From Henriciella pelagia (GTDB lineage Bacteria > Pseudomonadota > Alphaproteobacteria > Caulobacterales > Hyphomonadaceae): 64,000 nt of DNA. The notes under the pieces were generated by a model that did not search any database, was not told where the DNA came from, and was given only the letters and a program-made list of their open reading frames with translations. The stretch is from assembly GCF_002088945.1 (NCBI RefSeq), contig NZ_NCSU01000015.1:186001-250000 (forward strand). Direction: 5' to 3'. Shown here piece after piece: positions 57,775 to 64,000 of this stretch; within the stretch, counting starts at the first letter, position 1; each line of letters opens with the position of its first letter. Made by a program: the position numbers and the translations under genes.

Positions 57775-58299
57775 TCAGAGTTCCGGACGCTCCAGGATGC
57801 GAAACACGAAATTATATTCGTTTTTCTCATCCTGCTCCTGCGAAGAACGTCCTGCTTCGGCGAACTCTTCTTCGTCGAACTCTGGGAACCTCACATCGCC
57901 GTCAATCTCGGTATCAACATCGGTGACGTAGAGCCGGTCTGCCATCGGAAGCGCCTTCTCATAGAGCGATGCGCCACCAATGACGAACACTTCGCTTTCG
58001 CCCTCCCTGGCGGCGATTGCCTTGGCAGCGTTTACGGCGGCATTGAAGCTCGAATAGACGCGCGCTCCTTCCGCTTCATAGGCCCAGTCGCGGGTCAGAA
58101 CGATATTGGCACGGCCCGGCAGCGGCTTTTTCGGCAGGCTTTCCCAGGTCTTCCGGCCCATGATGACCGGCTTTCCAGACGTGGCTTTCTTGAATATGGC
58201 AAGGTCCGCCGAAAGCCGCCATGGCAAATCACCATCCTTGCCGATCACGCCATTCTTTGCGCGCGCTACGATGATGGATAGCCTGACATTGGTTGGCAT
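57775..58299 (-). CDS. folA: Dihydrofolate reductase
   Basis: A 174-aa type I DHFR reducing dihydrofolate to tetrahydrofolate. LSIIVARAKNGVIGKDGDLPWRLSADL contains the Asp-equivalent and Trp of the active site, with VIMGRKTWESLP and VIGGASLYEKAL. It supports thyA, encoded 1.8 kb away. Divergent from the VUT gene. Confidence 0.95.
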   Translation of the reverse strand: MPTNVRLSIIVARAKNGVIGKDGDLPWRLSADLAIFKKATSGKPVIMGRKTWESLPKKPLPGRANIVLTRDWAYEAEGARVYSSFNAAVNAAKAIAAREGESEVFVIGGASLYEKALPMADRLYVTDVDTEIDGDVRFPEFDEEEFAEAGRSSQEQDEKNEYNFVFRILERPEL

Positions 58300-58429
58300 A
58301 CAGCGCTGCCTCCATTGGTGTTCCGCTTACTGATGCAGCAGCTGAATAATTGTCCACCCGACTCTGTTCTTCCGGTATCCTATCGACTAGTTCAATAGCA
58401 CGCGCACTCAGGCAGAAGAGATTCAACTC

Positions 58430-59134
58430 ATGATGGACATCTTGAACGGACTGGTCTCTGCGCTCACAAATGACCAGCCCGGACATTTGCCGCGGGTGCT
58501 GATCGGGCTCAGCATAACTGTCGGCCTCATCTACTATTTCAAGGGCCGCTTCTGGGCCTTGCTTTACTTCGCCACAATCCCGTTTCTGAACTGGTCGTTC
58601 GGCATCATTGATCCCTGGGCGATCGCCCAACCCAACGACTTGTTTGAAAAAGGGATAGAGCTTCACCCGCTGACAATGGTGACGGGTCTCGTCTTCGTGT
58701 TCCGGGATTTTGTCCAGCGCGGCATGGGGCACAAGGTGCTGATCGTCATGGCACTCGCCATCGCCTGGTCATTCTACTATGCGTGGCCGGTCATCGCGCT
58801 TGCATCAGGCATTGCATTTGCAATTTCAGAAATCACCGACTGGTTGATTTTTACCTTCACCAAGTATCGGCTGTCCACGCGAATCATCCTGTCCAGCGCT
58901 GTTGCGGCGCCGGTCGATACAACGATCTTCCTCTATGGCGCTGACCTTGCCCGCCAGATGCGGCTCGGAGACGAGCCCGGCAACATGCTCCACTGGGCGA
59001 ACTGGGTTGTGTTCATTATCGGCAAGATGGTCGGCGCAGTGATTGTCTCCTGGATGATCCGCCAACGCGAGGAAGCCGGTGAGATCGACCCCTATGATGA
59101 TGACGGCTTCAAGCCGGAAACTGCCAAGGCCTGA
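58430..59134 (+). CDS. VUT-family transporter (YhhQ-like, putative queuosine-precursor importer)
   Basis: A 234-aa inner-membrane protein with about six transmembrane helices. ALASGIAFAISEITDWLIFTFTKYRLSTRIILSSAVAAPVDTTIFLYGA matches the VUT/DUF165 core. In E. coli YhhQ of this family takes up preQ0/preQ1 for queuosine. I looked for a preQ1 riboswitch upstream and saw none. The ATG at 58430 follows an agaag SD. Confidence 0.78.
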   Translation: MMDILNGLVSALTNDQPGHLPRVLIGLSITVGLIYYFKGRFWALLYFATIPFLNWSFGIIDPWAIAQPNDLFEKGIELHPLTMVTGLVFVFRDFVQRGMGHKVLIVMALAIAWSFYYAWPVIALASGIAFAISEITDWLIFTFTKYRLSTRIILSSAVAAPVDTTIFLYGADLARQMRLGDEPGNMLHWANWVVFIIGKMVGAVIVSWMIRQREEAGEIDPYDDDGFKPETAKA

Positions 59135-59202
59135 CCTCACGGCACGGTTTCCAACGCGGGTTTGACAGCTATTCTCCCTCAAAACCTTAAGGGAGGACAT
59201 CC

Positions 59203-59988
59203 ATGAAACTCGGTGCAAATACCCCCGCTATCGTCACTGGCGGCGCGTCCGGCCTCGGCCGTGCAAGCGCTGAAGCGCTCGCCGCGAAAGGCGTGAAAGT
59301 TGCCATCTTCGACATTCAGGAAGACAAGGGTGAGGAGGTGGCCAAAGCCATTGGCGGCATCTTCTGCAACGTCAACATCCTCGATGAGGCCTCCTGTGAA
59401 GCAGGGTTTGCCAAGGCTCGCGAGGCCCACGGACAGGAGCGGATCACTGTCCACTGCGCCATGACATCCGGACGCGGCAAGACCCTCGCCTTCGACAAGG
59501 AAACGATGAAATACAAGCGCACCTCGACCGAGATGTATGATCGCGGCGCGCAGGGCATCCTGGTTTCGTCCTACCGCATCGCGTCCATGTCTGCCGAAGG
59601 CATGGCAAATTCCGAACCGCTGAACGAGGATGGCGAACGCGGCTCGATCACGCTGACAGCTTCCGTAGCCGCGCAGGACGCCCAGATCGGCCAGGTGATC
59701 TATGGCTCCTGCAAGGCCGGCGTGAACGGTCTCGTCCTGCCCATGGCGCGCGACATGATGGATGTCGGCATCCGCGTAAACTCGATCATGCCGGGCATCT
59801 TCGCAACACCGCTCATGCTGGGTGCCCCCGAAAAGGTGCTGAACAGCCTCGCAGCCTCCGTCCCCTTCCCCAAACGCCTCGGCAATCCGGAAGAGTTTGG
59901 TTCACTCGCGGTCGAGATCGCGAGCAACACCTATCTCAATGGCCACAATTTCCGCCTCGACGGCGCGATCCGGATGGCGCCGCGGTAG
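59203..59988 (+). CDS. Short-chain dehydrogenase, 3-hydroxyacyl-CoA dehydrogenase-like
   Basis: A 261-aa classical SDR. TGGASGLG (13-20) binds NAD, catalytic Tyr/Lys lie in VIYGSCKAGVNGL and Ser in TLTASVAAQ. The usual NNAG block is replaced by HCAMTSGRG. It resembles the type II hydroxyacyl-CoA dehydrogenase (HSD10-like) branch. The ATG at 59203 has a gggagga SD. A repeat element follows. Confidence 0.85.
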   Translation: MKLGANTPAIVTGGASGLGRASAEALAAKGVKVAIFDIQEDKGEEVAKAIGGIFCNVNILDEASCEAGFAKAREAHGQERITVHCAMTSGRGKTLAFDKETMKYKRTSTEMYDRGAQGILVSSYRIASMSAEGMANSEPLNEDGERGSITLTASVAAQDAQIGQVIYGSCKAGVNGLVLPMARDMMDVGIRVNSIMPGIFATPLMLGAPEKVLNSLAASVPFPKRLGNPEEFGSLAVEIASNTYLNGHNFRLDGAIRMAPR

Positions 59989-60017
59989 CGGCGCTTAACG
60001 CTGGCAATCATGCGCTT

Positions 60018-60103
60018 TCCCACGGCTTGTCCGTGGGATCCATCTCCAGGCCTAAAACAAGGATGCAACGATGGGAGATGGGCACCACGGGCAGGCCGTG
60101 GTG
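60018..60103. repeat. Three-hairpin intergenic repeat, copy 2
   Basis: Hairpin A: tcccacgg (60018-60025) / ccgtggga (60031-60038). Central stem: ccatctcc (60040-60047) / ggagatgg (60074-60081), the same sequence as in copy 1 at 2219-2266. Hairpin C: caccacgg (60083-60090) / ccgtggtg (60096-60103). The unit is flanked by the direct repeat atgcgct (60010-60016 and 60104-60110). It sits between the convergent SDR and thyA genes. Confidence 0.72.
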
Positions 60104-60145
60104 ATGCGCTACTGAGATTTCAGCGAGAAATACCGAAAGTTCGCC

Positions 60146-60940
60146 CTAGACGGCTACAGGCGCCTTGATGTGCTTGTGCGCTTCGTAGCCAACAAGTTCG
60201 AAATCATCATATTCCCATGAAAAGAGATCGGTCTTCTGCGGGTTGAGGATCATCTGCGGCGGCGACAGCGGCTCACGCGTGAGCTGCAGCTTCGCCTGTT
60301 CGACATGGTTTGAATAAAGGTGCGCATCGCCAAGCGTGTGGACGAACTCGCCAGGCGTCAGCCCCGTCGCCCGAGCCATCATCAGCGTCAGCAGCGCATA
60401 GGAGGCGATGTTGAACGGCACGCCGAGGAAGATATCGGCTGAGCGCTGGTAAAGCTGACAGTTGAGCTTGCCATCCATGACGTTGAACTGGAACAGGCAG
60501 TGACACGGCGGCAGCGCCATCTCGTTCACATCCGCCGGATTCCAGGCCGACACGACGAGTCGGCGGGAATTCGGATTGGTCCTGATCTCGTTGAGCACCC
60601 ATTCAATCTGGTCGATCACGCGCCCGTCAGGAGCCGCCCAGGAGCGCCACTGCTTGCCATAGACCGGCCCGAGGTCGCCATTCTCATCGGCCCACTCATC
60701 CCAGATCGAGACTCCATTATCCTTCAGGTATTTGATGTTGGTATCGCCCTTGAGGAACCAGAGCAGCTCGATGATGATCGAGCGCAGATGCAGCTTCTTG
60801 GTCGTCAGCAGCGGAAAGCTGTCTGCCAGGTCAAAGCGAAGCTGCCGACCGAAAACACCATATGTCCCCGTCCCGGTCCGGTCCCCGCGGACCGTTCCAT
60901 TGTCGAGCACATCCTGAAGCAGATCGAGATACTGACGCAT
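60146..60940 (-). CDS. thyA: Thymidylate synthase
   Basis: Methylates dUMP to dTMP using methylenetetrahydrofolate. 264 aa with the catalytic Cys146 in [15 protein letters not shown] phosphate loop at 21-26 and the [18 protein letters not shown] folate-site block. I chose the ATG at 60940, giving the standard length; further upstream codons in frame do not look like ThyA. Confidence 0.97.
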   Translation of the reverse strand: MRQYLDLLQDVLDNGTVRGDRTGTGTYGVFGRQLRFDLADSFPLLTTKKLHLRSIIIELLWFLKGDTNIKYLKDNGVSIWDEWADENGDLGPVYGKQWRSWAAPDGRVIDQIEWVLNEIRTNPNSRRLVVSAWNPADVNEMALPPCHCLFQFNVMDGKLNCQLYQRSADIFLGVPFNIASYALLTLMMARATGLTPGEFVHTLGDAHLYSNHVEQAKLQLTREPLSPPQMILNPQKTDLFSWEYDDFELVGYEAHKHIKAPVAV

Positions 60941-61146
60941 GGCTCCATCAATGCCGACTCGACGGCGCAAGTCCAGATGCCGGCTCAGCGTTTCCCCAGT
61001 TTTTTGCGGACCAACTGCCCTGCCGGACGGCATGGTTAACCACGTCTCAACCCAGGTCGGAAAACTTGCCCTGTCCTCTCAGCGTCCGGGAAATCGTTCA
61101 GCCGCTATGATGGTGGGCTGAATTCCAAAGTGGTACGGGTGAGAGC

Positions 61147-62424
61147 ATGAGGACTGCGCCAGCAGGCAGCGCAACAAGGCGAGCGTGGACGGTCCCAAGA
61201 CAGTTTTCCCGCAACATATACGGAAACATCGCCCCAATCGCGGCGCTGACCGCGCTTCCGATCTTTGGGGTTATTGCCCTGACGCTCGACGCGCGCAACG
61301 TCATCAACACCAAGTCTGCCATGCAGATTGCTGCGGATGCGGCAACGATCATGGCAGCAATCGAGTTGCTGGAGGAAGGCACGAATGAAGAAGTGAAGAA
61401 CGTCGCCGAAGTTGCCATGCAGCAAAAAGTGCGGATCGAGGGCGAGGGCTTGGTCTGCTCGCTCGACACCTTCACCATCGCGGATACGCGAGACGAGGTT
61501 ACGATTGGCTGGCAGTGCGACGAGCCGTCGGCTGTCTCTGGCGCAATTGGCAAGGATTCCATGCGCTTCCTCGTTTCCGCGACCGCGAAATTCCTGCATG
61601 GAATGGATGGCTGCGTGCTGGCGCTCGGCGAGCATAACTGGACCGGGGTTTCGGTTACCGGGTCGGCGGACGTCCAGCTCGACAGCTGCGCCGTCATATC
61701 CAATTCCCGCAAACCGCAAAGCATCGATATGGGCGGCTCAGGGGCATTAACCGCGTCATGCGCCTATGCGGCGGGCGGCATTCAGAACCCCGGCACCATC
61801 GACACGACACAGTGCCTCTCGCCTGTGCCTTATGGCCGCCCGACACCGGACCCGTATGCAGACCTGGAAATGCCGGATGACTGGGAATCCTGGCCCTGCC
61901 TCACACCGGTAAAGACTGGAAAGGACTCGCTCTACATGCCGAGCGGCAGGTATTGCAATCACGTTTCGGCCAAGGGCGAGCTCGAGCTGGAAGCGGGCGG
62001 GAACTTCGTCTTCGATGGCGCTGACCTTCGCACAAAGTCAGCCTGGGCAGAGCTTCGCGGCGACCAGGTGACACTGTTCTTCACCGATAATGCCGAGTTC
62101 GAGAATGCAAATGGCGGCAAGGTCCACCTAACTTCCAAGTCCGATGGACCATATGCCGGTGTCCTGATGTATGGAGACCGGGATGCCATGTCCCCGGCCA
62201 TCGACATCAAGATTAATGGCAATATCAGCTCCCGTTTCGAAGGCGCGATCTACTTTCCGAACAATGACCTGACCTTTGTCGGAGGCGCATCCCTGGACTC
62301 CGAATGTACGCAGCTGATCGCCGATACCGTCACCTTTTCCGGCAATTCGGGCATCAAGGCCAATTGCGAAACGCTCGGGGCGCGCCAGTTCGGAAATATC
62401 AGCGATGTGCTCCTGACCGAGTAA
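61147..62424 (+). CDS. TadE/TadG-like pilus-assembly protein
   Basis: A 425-aa protein with one N-terminal membrane helix (about 30-50) and the TadE/TadG start: NIAPIAALTALPIFGVIALTLDARNVINTKSAMQIAADAATIMAA. A Cys-rich extracytoplasmic part follows, ending in a repetitive beta-rich segment (VTGSADVQLDSCAVISNS, GNISSRFEGAIYFPNNDLTF) that may be a beta helix. It is probably part of a Tad/Flp pilus or secretion apparatus with the next gene, 118 nt downstream. Confidence 0.75.
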   Translation: MRTAPAGSATRRAWTVPRQFSRNIYGNIAPIAALTALPIFGVIALTLDARNVINTKSAMQIAADAATIMAAIELLEEGTNEEVKNVAEVAMQQKVRIEGEGLVCSLDTFTIADTRDEVTIGWQCDEPSAVSGAIGKDSMRFLVSATAKFLHGMDGCVLALGEHNWTGVSVTGSADVQLDSCAVISNSRKPQSIDMGGSGALTASCAYAAGGIQNPGTIDTTQCLSPVPYGRPTPDPYADLEMPDDWESWPCLTPVKTGKDSLYMPSGRYCNHVSAKGELELEAGGNFVFDGADLRTKSAWAELRGDQVTLFFTDNAEFENANGGKVHLTSKSDGPYAGVLMYGDRDAMSPAIDIKINGNISSRFEGAIYFPNNDLTFVGGASLDSECTQLIADTVTFSGNSGIKANCETLGARQFGNISDVLLTE

Positions 62425-62548
62425 CCTGTCTGGCGCGCGTCAACCCTTAACAAAGCCTTGTAGCAAAGGTAGAAAACCGCTGGTGCGGTTAAGCGTGAAA
62501 TTCATCCCAAGCAGCTAGTTTCATGTCAAATAAGCTGGAGCCATGACC

Positions 62549-64000
62549 ATGTCTGGGTTGGGATTAACCAAAAAATACCGCACTGATAAGCGCGCCAACG
62601 TCTCAATGATTTTTGCCCTGACGATGATCCCCATCATCGCCGTTGCCGGCTTCGCCGTCGACCTGCAGCTTGCCTTTTCCAAGAAGGGCAAGATCCAGCA
62701 TTCGATCGATTCTGCTGTTCTGGCGGGCGCGCGCATGCTGCAGGGGACCGACAGCAAGAGCGATGTCCGCAAGCATACACGCGCCTATTTCGAGGCCATG
62801 ACCGACGGCGAAGGCGGCGGCCTGACCTGCGATGCACTCGCCATCGAATTTGTCGATGACGAGAATATTGAAGCCTCAACGACCTGTTACCAGCCGACCA
62901 CGCTTTCCCGCGTGATCGGGCAGGAACGCGTAAAGTTCACTGTCGAAGCGGCCGCCACCTATGGCATCAGCAAGCTCGACGTCGCGTTCGTCTTCGACAT
63001 CTCCGGCTCGATGGGCTGGGGCACCAAGCTCTGGGACCTCAAGGTCGCGGCAAAGGACGCTGCAGACATCCTGTTGCCTGAAGAAGGGTCGGCGGGGGAA
63101 GGCGAGGTGCGCATTGCCATGGTGGCCTATAATTCCCAGGTGGATGCAGGTGACTATTTCGAGGAAGTCACAGGCCTCAAACCCAAGCGGGACTATACGG
63201 CCATCAACAACACCCGCAAGCGTGAGACCTATACTGAACGGGAAGAGGTGTGCGGCGTCGTCTGCACGAAGTACAGAGGGAACAGCAATAACTGCAGAGA
63301 ATGGGATTATAGCTGCAGGGTTGAGGACGTCGAAAAAACGAGGTGGGTTGATACGCAGGAAACGGTCACCAAGACGCTCAATTCAACCTGCGTCTGGGAA
63401 CGCGAAGGCGAACACGCTTTCAGCGATGTCCAGCCCGACCAGGACAATGACCGACTGAATGAAGTTCCCGAATCATCCTGGAATGCCAGCCAGACGAGCA
63501 ACAATTCCGAAGGCTTCCTGACCGCTGGTTACGCCTATTGGGATGATGACAGGGACAGATGGTACACAACCGGCACCTCCTGCCTCAATGTGGAACCATT
63601 CCCGCTCGACGACGACCTTGATGATGTGGAAGATTACATTGATGATCTCTACGTGAATGGCGGCACAGCAGGCCACCAGGGTATCGAATGGGGCTGGTAC
63701 CTCATTTCGGAACGCTGGAGCGATGTCTTCGATGGAAAATCAACGCCTCTGGCATACGATGAGCCGGATTCCATCAAGGCCATGATCATCATGACAGATG
63801 GCGAGTTCAACCAGCAGTTTCACAACGGCCAGGGCGACTCGGTGGAACAGGCCAAGAAGCTGTGCGACGCCATCAAACAGGAAGACATCGTGATTTATAC
63901 CGTCGCCTTCGAAGCGCCGCCCGCTGGTGAAGAAGTGCTGGAGTACTGCGCATCGGGGGTCGAATTCTCGTTCAAGGCTTCAAACGGTCTTGAACTGAAG
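62549..64000 (+). CDS. TadG-like VWA-domain protein (3' end outside the window)
   Basis: 484 codons open to the right edge without a stop. The same TadG-type start as the previous gene (NVSMIFALTMIPIIAVAGFAVDLQ, about 17-40) leads to a von Willebrand A domain with the MIDAS residues in FDISGSM (Asp150, Ser152, Ser154) and MTDGE near 415. Between these lies a long Cys-rich, acidic insertion (about 200-380, including EVCGVVC). I chose the ATG at 62549 because ggag lies 8 nt upstream; an ATG two codons earlier is possible. TadG proteins work in pilus anchoring or assembly. Confidence 0.85.
   Translation, partial: MSGLGLTKKYRTDKRANVSMIFALTMIPIIAVAGFAVDLQLAFSKKGKIQHSIDSAVLAGARMLQGTDSKSDVRKHTRAYFEAMTDGEGGGLTCDALAIEFVDDENIEASTTCYQPTTLSRVIGQERVKFTVEAAATYGISKLDVAFVFDISGSMGWGTKLWDLKVAAKDAADILLPEEGSAGEGEVRIAMVAYNSQVDAGDYFEEVTGLKPKRDYTAINNTRKRETYTEREEVCGVVCTKYRGNSNNCREWDYSCRVEDVEKTRWVDTQETVTKTLNSTCVWEREGEHAFSDVQPDQDNDRLNEVPESSWNASQTSNNSEGFLTAGYAYWDDDRDRWYTTGTSCLNVEPFPLDDDLDDVEDYIDDLYVNGGTAGHQGIEWGWYLISERWSDVFDGKSTPLAYDEPDSIKAMIIMTDGEFNQQFHNGQGDSVEQAKKLCDAIKQEDIVIYTVAFEAPPAGEEVLEYCASGVEFSFKASNGLELK

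Noticed and set aside
58300-58429. preQ1 riboswitch ahead of the VUT transporter
   Set aside because: No preQ1-I or preQ1-II consensus or pseudoknot arms could be seen.

Overview
This window reads as a chromosomal segment of an alphaproteobacterium, most likely of the Caulobacterales/Maricaulales type (Hyphomonadaceae-like). The basis is inference from gene content: GC-rich genes, a DUF3035/BamF lipoprotein next to lspA and ileS, an alphaproteobacterial GEAS-type acetolactate synthase, a TipF-like degenerate EAL protein, an Entner-Doudoroff operon and Tad-type pilus genes. Nearly all of it is core genome. I see no prophage, insertion sequence, CRISPR array, tRNA or rRNA gene. The only clear defence-type gene is a solitary DUF262/DUF1524 protein.

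Layout. 1-13.7 kb: end of an unknown gene, mutL, then the minus-strand run ileS-lspA-bamF and a catalytic/non-catalytic M16 peptidase pair closed by an intrinsic terminator, a YbjN protein, ribF, a MaoC hydratase, a HAD phosphatase and a degenerate EAL protein. 14-20.6 kb: a lipoprotein that looks like a metallo-beta-lactamase fold without its metal ligands, a FAH-family hydrolase, the DUF262 protein, a small lipoprotein, proline iminopeptidase and a sodium-coupled transporter. 20.7-26.4 kb: the elongasome operon mreB-mreC-mreD-mrdA-rodA. 26.7-34.8 kb: leuA with a leucine-rich leader ORF, a VTT membrane protein, an exported methyltransferase-like lipoprotein, an SDR, a Sel1 protein, a GGDEF protein, a luciferase-like monooxygenase and an EamA transporter. 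34.8-39.7 kb: zwf-edd-glk-eda with 4-nt stop/start overlaps. 39.9-46.2 kb: a DUF3617 protein, a persulfide dioxygenase-rhodanese fusion, and ilvB-(unknown)-ilvN-ilvC behind an attenuator with a Val-Val-Val-Leu-Ile leader peptide. 46.2-60.9 kb: miaA, serB, pheA, a membrane-anchored cytochrome c, NlpC/P60 and MarR genes, hflK-hflC-DUF2065-degP, mrp, a DUF3088 protein, an SMP-30 lactonase, folA, a VUT-family transporter, an SDR and thyA. 61.1-64 kb: two Tad-like pilus-assembly proteins, the second a VWA-domain protein cut by the window edge.

The most informative signals lie in non-coding or very small elements. There is an ilv attenuator (13-aa leader plus terminator), a Leu-rich leader ORF ahead of leuA whose 3' structure would cover the leuA translation start, a more speculative Ile-containing leader ahead of ileS, and two copies of a three-hairpin intergenic element with a shared ccatctcc/ggagatgg stem. 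I did not find a convincing entirely new multi-gene system; the best candidates for unexplored biology are the degenerate MBL-fold lipoprotein, the unknown membrane protein translationally coupled to ilvN, and the leader RNAs.
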